Source of the DNA: Clostridia bacterium
GTDB lineage: Bacteria; Bacillota_A; Clostridia; Oscillospirales; CAG-272
Direction: 5' to 3'
Length of the DNA: 33,654 nucleotides
NCBI GenBank assembly: GCA_017453335.1
Contig: JAFTKI010000001.1
Location: 1 to 33,654 of the forward strand
Made by a program: the position numbers and the translations under genes. The notes under the pieces were generated by a model. The model saw nothing but the letters and a program-made list of their open reading frames with translations. It was not told where the DNA came from and ran no database searches. Below are positions 22,751 to 32,531 of this stretch, in pieces. Every line of letters starts with the position of its first letter. The first letter of the stretch is position 1.

Positions 22751-23568
22751 ACGATGATGTCCTCCCCACTATCCGAAAATTTGTTCATGACCGCAAGCGA
22801 GAGGAGGATCAGGATCATCATCACCAGGGAGATCGCCGCTCCTGTGTGATACGTAACCGCATTCTGGAACTGCCGCTCGATTGTGTCACCCAAAAGATCG
22901 AACACGCCGACGCCCAGCTTTTGCGAGATGTAGAAGGTGCTGATGGACGGCACGAAAACCATCGTAACGCCCGAAATAACACCGGGAACGGTCAGCGGCA
23001 GGATCACCTTGAACAGCGTTTGCACGCTGTTGCAGCCAAGATCGGATGCCGCCTCAAGATAACGCTTGTCCAGCTTGGTCATAGAGGTGTAGATCGGCAG
23101 AACCATATACGGCAAAAAGTCGTAGATCATACCGAGAATCACTGCTGCATCGGTTCCGATGAATTTCATTTTGGGAAGACCGATCGTTGTCAAAAAGGAA
23201 TTGACAAGTCCGCCGTTATCTAACAACGCCATCAGCGAGTAGGTACGGATCAGGAGACTGATCCACATCGGTAGCATCAAAAGAATGGTCAGGATATTTC
23301 TCGTTTTTTCAGAGGTACGGGACATACAGTACGCCAACGGATATCCGATCAAAAGACAGATCGCCGTTGCGATCAGCGAAAAGCTGATCGACATGGCAAA
23401 GGTATTTGCGTACGCGCCGAGGGACAGAATATTCTTGAAGGAAAACGTGCCGTTCGAGTCCGTGAATGCAAAATACAGAACGAAAAGCAACGGACCGATG
23501 ATAAACATGGCGGACCATGCAACATAAGGAGCGGCGGCAATCCGCTCGAATACAGAGCGCTTTTTCAT
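22747..23568 (-). CDS. potB: Polyamine ABC transporter permease PotB
   Basis: Inner-membrane permease of 273 residues with about six helices and the EAA loop [27 protein letters not shown]. The [19 protein letters not shown] block is typical of PotB. It overlaps potA upstream and potC downstream by four bases each, indicating coupled translation and equal amounts of the two permeases. Confidence 0.94.
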   Translation of the reverse strand: MKKRSVFERIAAAPYVAWSAMFIIGPLLFVLYFAFTDSNGTFSFKNILSLGAYANTFAMSISFSLIATAICLLIGYPLAYCMSRTSEKTRNILTILLMLPMWISLLIRTYSLMALLDNGGLVNSFLTTIGLPKMKFIGTDAAVILGMIYDFLPYMVLPIYTSMTKLDKRYLEAASDLGCNSVQTLFKVILPLTVPGVISGVTMVFVPSISTFYISQKLGVGVFDLLGDTIERQFQNAVTYHTGAAISLVMMILILLSLAVMNKFSDSGEDIIV

Positions 23569-24692
23569 TCTTCTTCGATTTCCTCCGTTACGTCGGAAAG
23601 CTTTTCCAATTCATCACTGAAGGAGGAATAGTCACCAAACATTCCCGAAAACTCGGATTTTTTCATGATATGGAACGCATCGGGGTCGATCGAGAGCCCG
23701 ATGGTCTCACCCTCAGCCACGAAGTCGGTCGTCTGAATCATCCACTTAAATCCTTTGACGTCAACGATGATCTCGTAATGCACCCCCTTGAAGGTCACAC
23801 CCGTGACCAGACCGCAAAGCATCCCTTTTTCGGGTGCAACTACGTCCACGTCCTCGGGACGAATAACCACGTCTACGTTCTCGTTTTTCTCAAATCCCTT
23901 ATCCACACAATCGAAGGTGTGCCCCGCCAGCTTGACACGGTAATCCTCGAGCATCACACCGTCTACGATATTGGATTCCCCGATAAAGTCTGCCACGAAC
24001 GCGTTGACCGGCTCGTTGTAGATATCTGTCGGCGTTCCGATCTGCTGAATCCTTCCGTGAGCCATGACGACGACCGTATCGGACATGGAGAGCGCTTCCT
24101 CCTGATCGTGCGTGACGTAAATAAAGGTAATTCCCGTTTGATGCTGAATGTTTTTCAGCTCATTTTGCATATCCTTGCGTAGCTTCAGATCCAATGCCGC
24201 CAAGGGCTCGTCCAAGAGCAACACCTTGGGCTGGTTGATCAGTGCGCGCGCGATTGCCACACGCTGCTGCTGACCGCCGGATAGCGTGCTGACACGTCTG
24301 CGTTCAAAGCCTTTCAGGTTGACAAGAGCCAACATATCCTTGACCTTGGTCTTGATCTCCTTGTCGGGCGTCTTCTTCAGACGCAGACCGAACGCAATGT
24401 TATCAAATACATTTAAGTGAGGAAACAATGCATATCGCTGAAAGACCGTATTGACCTGACGCTTGTGAGGCGGGACGTCGTTGATCCGTTCCCCGTCAAA
24501 AAACACATCCCCCGTGTCGGGATACTCAAAGCCGCCGATCATACGAAGCGTCGTCGTTTTTCCGCAGCCCGAGGGTCCGAGCAGAGTAATGAATTCCTTG
24601 TCATGAATCTCCAGATTGATACAGTCCAGAACGGATTCCCCGTCAAAAGACTTGGAAATACCGTTCAGCCGGATTAGCACATTTTTGTTCAT
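23565..24692 (-). CDS. potA: Polyamine ABC transporter ATP-binding protein PotA
   Basis: ATPase of the polyamine importer, 375 residues from ATG at 24692. Walker [10 protein letters not shown] is at 39-47, followed by the signature [15 protein letters not shown], Walker [12 protein letters not shown] and the H-loop THDQEEAL; a C-terminal TOBE-like regulatory domain follows from about residue 240. The in-frame extension to 24737 would translate through the ribosome binding site (AAAGGAG), so it is rejected. First gene of the potABCD operon, with a promoter and a leader of about 146 bases upstream. Confidence 0.94.
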   Translation of the reverse strand: MNKNVLIRLNGISKSFDGESVLDCINLEIHDKEFITLLGPSGCGKTTTLRMIGGFEYPDTGDVFFDGERINDVPPHKRQVNTVFQRYALFPHLNVFDNIAFGLRLKKTPDKEIKTKVKDMLALVNLKGFERRRVSTLSGGQQQRVAIARALINQPKVLLLDEPLAALDLKLRKDMQNELKNIQHQTGITFIYVTHDQEEALSMSDTVVVMAHGRIQQIGTPTDIYNEPVNAFVADFIGESNIVDGVMLEDYRVKLAGHTFDCVDKGFEKNENVDVVIRPEDVDVVAPEKGMLCGLVTGVTFKGVHYEIIVDVKGFKWMIQTTDFVAEGETIGLSIDPDAFHIMKKSEFSGMFGDYSSFSDELEKLSDVTEEIEEE

Positions 24693-24838
24693 TCCGCATA
24701 AATACTCCTTTACAAAAAAAGATAAAAAAATATTCATGGAACAAAACGGACACCTCTGTCCGCTGTCGGAACGCTTCGATCAAACGGCTGAAATTTTTGA
24801 AGGAAACGTATCTCCGACACTCTGACCATAAACTTACA
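24693..24838 (-). other. Leader of the potABCD transcript
   Basis: About 146 bases between the predicted start and the potA ATG. It holds a small hairpin (CGGAC/GTCCG) and a 31-codon ORF without a ribosome binding site (ATG near 24828, TGA near 24735). It may be an unremarkable leader or a site of polyamine control; no known riboswitch was recognised. The further stretch to the ireB promoter at 25072 is AT-rich and I see no gene in it. Confidence 0.35.
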
Positions 24839-24844
24839 GACTAT

Positions 24845-24873
24845 ATTGTAACAGATATATGTCCGAATTGCAA
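24845..24873 (-). promoter_or_regulatory. Promoter of potABCD
   Basis: Minus strand TTGCAA (24868-24873), 17 bp, TACAAT (24845-24850). Confidence 0.7.
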
Positions 24874-25071
24874 TAGCTTTCGAAAAATAATTCAAAAAAT
24901 ATTGCAAAATATTTCAATTTTCGGCATTATCCGCAAAAAAACAGAGTCAAGCGGAATTATCACACCTTAAACTTCCGAAATCTTTGCTTTTCTTTGAAAT
25001 CCGCAACATTGCTCCGTTTTTGTAAGAGCTCCTACGCTTTTGAAAAAAACGGAAGAATTTGCAAAAAAGAC

Positions 25072-25100
25072 TTGAAAAAATACAGAATATCATATATAAT
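25072..25100 (+). promoter_or_regulatory. Promoter of ireB operon
   Basis: TTGAAA (25072-25077), 17 bp, TATAAT (25095-25100), giving a leader of about 36 bases that carries AAAGGAGGTCG before ATG at 25143. Confidence 0.78.
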
Positions 25101-25142
25101 GATGTTAGTACCGATTTGCCTACGTAAAGGAGGTCGTTTTTT

Positions 25143-25382
25143 ATGAATTCCGAAAGCAACGTAACCCGCCAGGATACCGACACGAAGGAAATTCTGCGCC
25201 AGGTCTATGATGCCCTGAGCGAAAAGGGATATAATCCGATCGGTCAGATCGTCGGCTACCTGCTGTCCGAGGATCCGACCTATATCACCAATTGCAACAA
25301 TGCGCGCGCGCTGATCCGCAAGATCGACCGTGACGAGCTGATGTGTGAGCTTGTCAAAAACTATCTGGAGTTAAACGGATGA
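25143..25382 (+). CDS. ireB: IreB-family regulatory phosphoprotein
   Basis: Small cytoplasmic protein of 79 residues (formerly UPF0297/DUF965). In Enterococcus it is a substrate of the PASTA kinase IreK and a negative regulator of cephalosporin resistance. The segments [34 protein letters not shown] and [20 protein letters not shown] match the family along its whole length; threonines near the N-terminus (residues 8, 12 and 14) are possible phosphorylation sites. In many Clostridia the next gene is ruvX; here it overlaps ribF by four bases (ATGA). Confidence 0.93.
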   Translation: MNSESNVTRQDTDTKEILRQVYDALSEKGYNPIGQIVGYLLSEDPTYITNCNNARALIRKIDRDELMCELVKNYLELNG

Positions 25383-26299
25383 GCATCAGGTGTATTTCTC
25401 TCCAAACTTTCCAAGAGCTTCCGATTTCCGAGGCAAACATTCTTTGCCTCGGAAATTTTGACGGTGTGCATATGGGACATCGTGCCCTTTTGAATGCTGC
25501 AAAGGAATTGCAAAAATCGCGTTTTTCACATGCAGCGTGCGGCGTTTTTTGCTTTGAAACGCTCCCCGCTGATTCTCTCTCTCTCTCGCCTCCCATGCAT
25601 TTGTGCACCCTTACGCAAAAAATGGAATATTTTCGGGATGCCGAGATGGATTTTGTGATCCTTGCAGATTTTCCGAGCATGAAAGAACTCTCGCCTGAGA
25701 CATTCGTTCAGCAGATCCTGCTTCGTGATTGTCACTGCGTCTCTGCTGTCTGTGGTTTTAACTATCACTACGGAAAAAATGGAAGCGGAAACACTGAAAC
25801 GCTTCGCCAAACACTTCCCGTTCCCGTAACGGTGGTCGACAAGGTCACGTATATGGGCAAAACGGTCAGTTCCAGCACCATTCGCACGTTGCTTTCCGAA
25901 GGCAAGGTCGAACAGGCCGCCTGTCTTTTGGAGCGCCCCTACTGCTTCTGTGCACCTGTGGAGCACGGAAAAGCGCTCGGACGGCGTCTCGGAGCCCCCA
26001 CCATGAATCAGCGGTTTCCCGCGCGAATGCAGATTTTGCATCGCGGTGTGTACGTAACGGAAGCTCTGATTGATGGAATCCGCTACCGTGGCGTTACCAA
26101 CGTCGGCACCCATCCCACCGTGGATACGGACGCTGCTTTGAATTGCGAGACCTATCTTCTGGATTTCGACCGTGAAATCTACGGTGTGGAGGTCGAGCTC
26201 TCGTTCCTCGCCTTTCTGCGTCCCGAACAAAAATTTGAAAGCACGGAAGCACTTCGCGCACAGATTGCCAAGGATATTGAAGCCGCAAAGGCGTTTTAA
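25379..26299 (+). CDS. ribF: Bifunctional riboflavin kinase/FMN adenylyltransferase
   Basis: Makes FMN from riboflavin and then FAD. The 306 residues have the N-terminal adenylyltransferase domain with [11 protein letters not shown] (His31 and His34 of the nucleotidyl-transfer motif) and SSSTIRTLL, then the C-terminal riboflavin kinase domain with the [14 protein letters not shown] and [11 protein letters not shown] blocks, where GAPT replaces the more usual GFPT, and a final LRPEQKF region. It overlaps the ireB stop by four bases; the next gene starts 30 bases after its stop. No FMN riboswitch was recognised. Confidence 0.95.
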   Translation: MSIRCISLQTFQELPISEANILCLGNFDGVHMGHRALLNAAKELQKSRFSHAACGVFCFETLPADSLSLSPPMHLCTLTQKMEYFRDAEMDFVILADFPSMKELSPETFVQQILLRDCHCVSAVCGFNYHYGKNGSGNTETLRQTLPVPVTVVDKVTYMGKTVSSSTIRTLLSEGKVEQAACLLERPYCFCAPVEHGKALGRRLGAPTMNQRFPARMQILHRGVYVTEALIDGIRYRGVTNVGTHPTVDTDAALNCETYLLDFDREIYGVEVELSFLAFLRPEQKFESTEALRAQIAKDIEAAKAF

Positions 26300-26329
26300 C
26301 CACTGTTTTTTTGAAAGGAGGGATCTCAA

Positions 26330-27757
26330 ATGAAGCATCGCCGTACAGCCGCTGCGTTCTATGCTCTTTTTCTGTTGCTTCTTGGCGTGATCCCGCTCCT
26401 TACCTATATGGTCTCTGCCGAAGCCACCACTCCCCCTTCCATGGAGGAAGCTGACGCCGTTTGGTTTTCCCATATGGAAAGCGGAAAGCTGGTCGCCTCG
26501 AAAAGCGAAAACACTCCTGTTGGAGCGGGCTCTTCCGTTAAAGTCATGTCGGGGCTTTTGCTGTGTGAGCTGGCAGACGGAAAAACGGATGAGCAGATCT
26601 ACGTTTCCGACGAGCTGAATGCACTCCTGAAAAGCAAATCGGGCGGGCATCAGCTTGGACTGATTCTGCATGATAAGCTTTACGTAAAGGATCTCCTCTA
26701 CGCCGCTGTTTGCGGCAGCTACAACGATGCGTTTTACGCGCTCGCGTACGGTCTTTGCGGCGGAGATCTGGACGCTTTCCTTGAAAAAATGAACCAACGT
26801 GCAGACGAAATCGGGATGACCAATACCGATTTCAAGGATCTGACAGGCTATAACAGCGGTTCGTACACGACAGCCGCCGATATGGCAAAGCTTGCGTCGG
26901 TCGCCTATCAAAACGAGACCTACATGAAAATAGCAAGCTACAAGGATTCCTATAAATGCTTTTCCGATAAAAATTCTTCCATCGCCTTCTACAATAATAA
27001 TGCCCTGGTCTCCTCCAACAAAGAAACACAATATTACGAGCCCTACTGTCTTGGCATGAGCGCAGGCTCTACCACGACAGACGGCAACTGCGTCGTTACC
27101 GTTTCCAAGCACGAAAACGAAACCTATATCTGCGTGGTACTGGGAGGTGAGGAGCGCACGGCAGGTGGCGTACTGACCAAATACGGCTACAAAATCACCA
27201 ACCGCCTCATTGATTGGGTGTATTCCACATATTCCTACGTTGAGATCCTATCCCCGAAAACCGAGCTTGGAACGGTTCCCGTTGCGGTCTCGGATCTGAC
27301 CACGTCAGTCAAGGTACACACCGACGAAACACTGTACGCCTATCTTCCTGCGGGTGCCGAGGAAGACATTACCTACAGCATTCGCCTGACCAACGACGAA
27401 GTGGAGGCGCCGTTTGACGAGAACACCTTCGTCGGATACGTAGCGGTGATTTACGAGGGACATGTTTTGGGCACGGCAAACCTCTACACCTCTGCGGGTG
27501 CGGAGCGCAGTAGCATCATCGGCGGATTGAAATTCATTCAGGCGTGGTTGAAGAACCGCGCGGTCATTGCAGGATTGGTCTTCTTTATGGTGACTCTTGT
27601 CACCTGGATTATCATTGAATACGTTCTCTGGCGTCGCCGTCGCAAAAAATGGGACAAATATTTCAGCGACAAGATGCAGATTCCCGATCGAATGTTGAAA
27701 CCCAAGGGTGACCCAAACCGCTTGCGCCGCAACGATTCCAATTCCAACAAAAGATAA
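26330..27757 (+). CDS. D-alanyl-D-alanine carboxypeptidase family (S11, PBP5-like)
   Basis: 475-residue surface enzyme that would trim the terminal D-Ala of peptidoglycan stem peptides. An N-terminal signal/anchor helix (about 8-30) is followed by the catalytic domain: SxxK at Ser68-Lys71 and SxN at Ser130-Tyr-Asn132. The third motif, usually KTG, reads Ser-Ala-Gly at 244-246 (CLGMSAGSTT). A second helix at about 409-431 and a very basic Arg/Lys tail follow, an anchor type different from the amphipathic C-terminus of PBP5. The ribosome binding site is GAAAGGAGGGATC. Activity is uncertain because of the altered motif. Confidence 0.88.
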   Translation: MKHRRTAAAFYALFLLLLGVIPLLTYMVSAEATTPPSMEEADAVWFSHMESGKLVASKSENTPVGAGSSVKVMSGLLLCELADGKTDEQIYVSDELNALLKSKSGGHQLGLILHDKLYVKDLLYAAVCGSYNDAFYALAYGLCGGDLDAFLEKMNQRADEIGMTNTDFKDLTGYNSGSYTTAADMAKLASVAYQNETYMKIASYKDSYKCFSDKNSSIAFYNNNALVSSNKETQYYEPYCLGMSAGSTTTDGNCVVTVSKHENETYICVVLGGEERTAGGVLTKYGYKITNRLIDWVYSTYSYVEILSPKTELGTVPVAVSDLTTSVKVHTDETLYAYLPAGAEEDITYSIRLTNDEVEAPFDENTFVGYVAVIYEGHVLGTANLYTSAGAERSSIIGGLKFIQAWLKNRAVIAGLVFFMVTLVTWIIIEYVLWRRRRKKWDKYFSDKMQIPDRMLKPKGDPNRLRRNDSNSNKR

Positions 27758-27807
27758 AAAACGAGAACGTTTTGCGCGTTCTTCTTAGCGGTTCCATAAA
27801 ATAAAAA

Positions 27808-27846
27808 TCCCAAGTGAAAATTTTTAACTTTCACTTGGGACTTTTT
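27808..27846. terminator. Bidirectional terminator between convergent genes
   Basis: A perfect 12-base stem TCCCAAGTGAAA (27808-27819) with TTTCACTTGGGA (27829-27840) followed by CTTTTTATTTT, and A-rich on the other side. A second, imperfect hairpin (GCGCAA/TTGCGC plus GGTGG/CCACC) lies at 27856-27888, downstream of the dockerin gene. Confidence 0.88.
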
Positions 27847-27927
27847 ATTTTAGCGGGTGGTGAGCGCAAACAATTGCTTGCGCCCACCGTTTTGCTTGCA
27901 AAGGAGCTGTAAAAGCTTTACGGGCTT

Positions 27928-30900
27928 TTAACCCACCAAAAACCGACGCAACAAAACGACATCCGCAACGGTGATATATCCGTCATTATTCATATCCGCC
28001 GCAAGCTCGTCAATCGTGACTCCATAGCTACCGACAAGATATCTTCTCAGAACAATAACATCTGCAACATCGACCACGCCATCGTCATTCACATCACCTG
28101 TCGTATTCACTACAGTAATAGACCCGTTTTCGATCTCCAAATCCACAGCTTCCAAATTTGCATTGATCATATTGCCGGATGTGTAAGAAGCACTGATATT
28201 ATAAACAGTTCCAACGTCTGCGTTTGCAGGAAGCTCAAACGTAAGAACAATAATGGAGCCGTTGCTAAAGTCAGCACCGTTTACACCGTCCCAAATAAAA
28301 CTGCAAGGATTCGAGAAGGGCTGCTGAGGTGCAGTGAAATAAAGACTGTTCCATGCGCTACCTGCTTCCGCTGATACCAGCGTCAATGCGGGATCATATT
28401 CAATCGTAAGCAATGCTCCGATGATACCGGGATTGTTTTGAATATCAATCGCAACTCGCACCGTGTGTCCCGCTTCTGCTTCGACGTTATCAATCACAAG
28501 CTTGGCAAGGATCGGCATAACCTCGGTTTCAAGAATCGTGTGGCAAGCAGTACATTCCTTATGTCTGCTACCCGTTTGCGTTGCCGTAGGCGCCACGTCT
28601 ACGATCCAGTCGCTTGCAATGTGATCTAATACAGGAGGAATCTCACCCGTTTCAAGAAGCTCTTGACAAACGGTGCATTCCTTGTGCTGGCTCCCGGCAA
28701 CACAGGTTGCGGCAACGTCTACGATCCAATCGCCCGGTGTATGGTCAGCATAAGCAATTTCTTCTATTCTGACATCTCCGCAAGCACAGGTATAAACAAC
28801 CTCACCCATAACGGTACAAGTTGCCTCGGTGCGGGAAGTTTCTACGTGGTTATGACCGGGAGCAATTACGACATTACCCATATATTCATACGAACAGATC
28901 AAGCAAACGTATTTTGTATATCCGTTTTCCTCACAGGTGGGTTCTACCGTTTCAACTACCGTGTAATCATGCTCACAGGTGTTGGACATATAAACCATAT
29001 AGGTCAAAAGGTCGTCGTAGACATATTTAGAATAGTTCGTATTCATATTGTAATGATTTCTTACGTAGAAGTACTCCCAGGTAAGTCCGGATGCAATGAC
29101 AGTACCGTCGCCAAGATTGTACTCAACAAGCGTAGGATTTCCGTTTGCGTCACGAAGAATGATATCCGTTCCTTCGGGAAGATTCGCAGTGTCAAAATAG
29201 GTATGGCTACAGTAGTTCCCTTTCAGCAGCTCGTCTCTAAGGCTTCTGTTATCGGTGTACACACCCGTTACGATCGGATGGAACTCGTTTACGATGTAGT
29301 TGTGTACGCTGTAATAATTGGAGGTTGTAACTCCACCGGGAAGCGTGTGCGTAAGAGAACCGCAACCGCCCCAACCTTCGTCGCAGGCACCGTAAATGAG
29401 ATTTCCTCCTGCCCTTACGTAATTCTCAAGCTTTTCTGCATTCGCGGCAAGTCTGTTATACATCGCAGTAGACTGGTCGTTCGCGATGAATACAACGCCG
29501 TATTGAGAAAGATCAAAGCTTGCAAGGGCGTTCGTGTTAATGACGTTGTAGTAAGATACCACACCTCTGTCCTTGAGAAGCTCAAGAAGCGACGTATTTA
29601 CGTCCTCTGCCCAAGGAAGTGAATCCTGAATCAGAAGCACTGCAGAATTTTTCAGCACGGGCAAAAGTGCGGGGATCACAATGGAATAGCTGTCTCCGCA
29701 TGCCGTACAGGTGTACGTAACGCTACCCTCAACGTCAACCTGCGGCTCAACTCTGTCGGATTCGACGTAGTTGTGTGCTCCGTCAAAATATTCGTAATAG
29801 ACGTCTTCGCAATTCGAGCAAGTGTACTCGATGTAACCGGGCGTCTCACAAGCAGCATCCTGTCTGTCGGTAATGGAGTAATGATGCTCACCGTGAATTA
29901 CCGTTCTCTTTTCATAATCACATCCATCGTTTACACAACGGTCAACGATCAGTCCGTCGGATGTACAGGTAACCTCTGTTTCAATGGTGGTTTCAATATT
30001 GTGTCCGTAAGCCTCGACAATCTCAACTCTCGTTGCACCGCAGGAGCAAGCGTAATGGATAATACCGTCCGTGGTACAGGTCGCTTCGGTGCGAGAGGTT
30101 TCTACATAAGAGTGCGTATGAGGTTGAGAACCACTGTGATTATATAGATGAACAAAAATATCATCGTAGCCTCGAACGAAGCCCCAATCATTCAGGTATC
30201 CACATTCAAATGTCAAACCGGATACCACTACCAACCCCTGACCATATTCAAATTCTATTAGGGTTGCTCTGTCGGAGCCGTCCCTAAGAATTACATTGGT
30301 GTTTACGGGGTAATCGGTAAAGTAATTATGGCTTATCGACAGACCATGCATATGGGAATTTTGTAAAATATAATTATCCGAATATACACCAGTGATCATG
30401 GGATGCGTATCATCAACGATATAGTTGTTGTCATTAGAACGTCTATATGATGTAATACCAAATGGGAAAACAGGATAAATGCCGCTGGTATGACCTGCTG
30501 TGTCAGCAGCCAAGAATACGGAACCGCCACTTTGTGCATAAGCAGCCAAAGCCTCTATGGAAATATTGTCGTAGAACGATTGATATTGGTCTGCTGCAAA
30601 AACAACAAGAGCATAGTCATTCATATCAACCGTTCCGTTTGCCAAATCGCCAGAGGAATACTTATCAAATGTTTCTATTTTCCCCTGATCAACCAAACTC
30701 TGCAAAATAAGAGAATTGGCATTGCTCCCCCAAGGCAAAATATCTTCAATCAGCAGCACACTTCCGTTATTACGGATACATCCGCAACGAGAACATACGC
30801 CATCTACGTAATCATGACCGAGAGCGGGGAGAATCGTTTCTTCCGTTTCTCCGCAAGCAGAGCATGTGTTTACAACCAGACCGTCTGTGGTACAGTCCGC

Positions 30901-32514
30901 ATCGGTTCTGTCGGTTTCTTCCCAATTGTGCTCACATTCGTCAAGCGCCCAAACTGCATAAAGTGTAACGTCACTATTCCCGATCGTAAAGGTGTTCGTT
31001 CCATCCGCCGTGTACATCGGCTCGGTAGCGTTTCTATCGGTAGACCAACCGAGGAAAGTGTAACCGTACATCGAAGGAACGTAATTAAAGAGTACCGTTA
31101 CGGTGTCACCGCTTGAATAGGTTGTTCCATCCGTAGGAAGGTTCTGTGAGCCTCCGTTGGAATTATAGGAAACAGCTGAGTATCCATAGCTTGCCGTGGC
31201 AGATCTTGTTGCAATAACGTTTCCGCCTCCGTCTTTTATGAATACCGTTATTTCATAAGTTCCTCTTGGCGCGCCTGACTCCAACTGGAAGGTCGTATTA
31301 AACTCGGTAGAAGTGGTTGGAATTGTAACGGAATACTCTTTTCCGCCATATTGAGCGTTGTCGGAAAGATATACGGCTTTGTATTCGAGTGTATAAATTT
31401 CCGCAGCATAAGCGTTTGCAGTCAAATCAACAGAAACCAACCCCGAGGAAGAAATAGATGCGTTAAGGTCAGCGTTTTCAATGCCTGTTGTAGGAACCAC
31501 GGGCGCTTCGGAGGCGCCGTTTACGATGAGATTTACGGTACGGACAGTAATGGCGTAGTAATAGCAAGAATGATTGCCGGTACAAGTCATTTGCAATTCA
31601 AAGTGATAAGTGTGTCCCGTCGTAAAAAGTTCTGGAGAAATGTTGATAATGGATGTATTCCATGTATCATTTTGCCCTGAAAGATGTGTATCAAGTTTTA
31701 CTGACACACCCGTTGTTTCATCCACTAAATAAATATAATCATGCTCGTATCCATATCCGCAAGCAGCTACGGATTCGTCTACATCCCAAGCATAAATACT
31801 CAACGATGATTGTTCGGATACATCAATATTCATGGTAAATGATAGACCCAATCTAAATCTATCAAGATCATAAATCTCGCCGTACAAATCATACCCTAAA
31901 TTATTATACGTGTCCGGTGCGGGATTGGTACAATTACAATCCGCATCATATCCACTACTCTCCGTTCTTCCACTATTAAACAAAGGATAATTGGTTCCAC
32001 CTGCCGCATTAATCTCTACAACACTTCCCCCGGGAGTAGGTGTAGGTGTAGGTGTAGGCGTAGGCGTAGGTGTAACCGAAACCGTTTCAACGTTTAAGGT
32101 ATACGAGCCCGTATTGGAGCTCCACATATACGCCTTAATGTAATACGTTGTATTGGCGGTACAATCGTAAGTCATGAGAAAATTATTATTATTTCCGCCA
32201 TCATCATTCGTAATCAGCTCCACTCCGTTTGCATCCAACAAGGTGGCCTTGGAGTCGGCGGTATTGTTGCTTGAATAGAACTTGTACGTCCCGCTTTGTG
32301 TCGGCACAAACTGAAAGTATTTTGCACTACCCGAGCTGGTAATGCTGACATAAGCGGTCGAATTGGTCGTAATTGTCGTGTAAGACGCAGGTGCTGCCGC
32401 GGATGCGGTAACTGCCGTTAGCGGCAGTATGGTGGTCACCATCATACACAAAACAATCAGAAAAGATAAGATTTTCTTGCTCAATGATTTCTTGCTTTTC
32501 TTTTGAGTATCCAT
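27928..32514 (-). CDS. Large secreted multidomain protein with cohesin and C-terminal dockerin
   Basis: 1,528 residues. Order: signal peptide (1 to about 40, ending ASAAAP); a pre-peptidase-C-like beta domain (about 45-145); a Pro-Thr linker (147-161); a beta-sandwich (about 165-335); an Ig-like domain (340-445); an InlB-type B-repeat (447-523, ending TLYAVW); Cys-pair repeats (528-579); unknown domain copy A (584-795); Cys-pair repeats (800-950); copy B (956-1178); Cys-pair repeats (1180-1335); a cohesin (about 1338-1470); and a type I-like dockerin with two calcium loops DVNDDGVVDVAD (1474-1485) and DMNNDGYITVAD (1507-1518), each followed by a VLLRRxLVG helix. Ribosome binding site GAAGGAGAAG. 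It follows the other cohesin gene by 17 bases. It would be exported and could join or build a cohesin-dockerin complex. No catalytic glycosidase domain was recognised. Confidence 0.9.
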   Translation of the reverse strand: MDTQKKSKKSLSKKILSFLIVLCMMVTTILPLTAVTASAAAPASYTTITTNSTAYVSITSSGSAKYFQFVPTQSGTYKFYSSNNTADSKATLLDANGVELITNDDGGNNNNFLMTYDCTANTTYYIKAYMWSSNTGSYTLNVETVSVTPTPTPTPTPTPTPGGSVVEINAAGGTNYPLFNSGRTESSGYDADCNCTNPAPDTYNNLGYDLYGEIYDLDRFRLGLSFTMNIDVSEQSSLSIYAWDVDESVAACGYGYEHDYIYLVDETTGVSVKLDTHLSGQNDTWNTSIINISPELFTTGHTYHFELQMTCTGNHSCYYYAITVRTVNLIVNGASEAPVVPTTGIENADLNASISSSGLVSVDLTANAYAAEIYTLEYKAVYLSDNAQYGGKEYSVTIPTTSTEFNTTFQLESGAPRGTYEITVFIKDGGGNVIATRSATASYGYSAVSYNSNGGSQNLPTDGTTYSSGDTVTVLFNYVPSMYGYTFLGWSTDRNATEPMYTADGTNTFTIGNSDVTLYAVWALDECEHNWEETDRTDADCTTDGLVVNTCSACGETEETILPALGHDYVDGVCSRCGCIRNNGSVLLIEDILPWGSNANSLILQSLVDQGKIETFDKYSSGDLANGTVDMNDYALVVFAADQYQSFYDNISIEALAAYAQSGGSVFLAADTAGHTSGIYPVFPFGITSYRRSNDNNYIVDDTHPMITGVYSDNYILQNSHMHGLSISHNYFTDYPVNTNVILRDGSDRATLIEFEYGQGLVVVSGLTFECGYLNDWGFVRGYDDIFVHLYNHSGSQPHTHSYVETSRTEATCTTDGIIHYACSCGATRVEIVEAYGHNIETTIETEVTCTSDGLIVDRCVNDGCDYEKRTVIHGEHHYSITDRQDAACETPGYIEYTCSNCEDVYYEYFDGAHNYVESDRVEPQVDVEGSVTYTCTACGDSYSIVIPALLPVLKNSAVLLIQDSLPWAEDVNTSLLELLKDRGVVSYYNVINTNALASFDLSQYGVVFIANDQSTAMYNRLAANAEKLENYVRAGGNLIYGACDEGWGGCGSLTHTLPGGVTTSNYYSVHNYIVNEFHPIVTGVYTDNRSLRDELLKGNYCSHTYFDTANLPEGTDIILRDANGNPTLVEYNLGDGTVIASGLTWEYFYVRNHYNMNTNYSKYVYDDLLTYMVYMSNTCEHDYTVVETVEPTCEENGYTKYVCLICSYEYMGNVVIAPGHNHVETSRTEATCTVMGEVVYTCACGDVRIEEIAYADHTPGDWIVDVAATCVAGSQHKECTVCQELLETGEIPPVLDHIASDWIVDVAPTATQTGSRHKECTACHTILETEVMPILAKLVIDNVEAEAGHTVRVAIDIQNNPGIIGALLTIEYDPALTLVSAEAGSAWNSLYFTAPQQPFSNPCSFIWDGVNGADFSNGSIIVLTFELPANADVGTVYNISASYTSGNMINANLEAVDLEIENGSITVVNTTGDVNDDGVVDVADVIVLRRYLVGSYGVTIDELAADMNNDGYITVADVVLLRRFLVG

Positions 32515-32531
32515 TGTTACTTCTCCTTCAC

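Noticed and set aside
25526..27112. 528-codon minus-strand ORF
   Set aside because: It lies antisense to ribF and the carboxypeptidase gene, both clear by motif. The length is a composition effect of the opposite frame.
32036..32075. Short GTAGGTGTAGGC-type microsatellite
   Set aside because: It is the coding sequence of the Pro-Thr linker in the dockerin protein, a common type of low-complexity linker.
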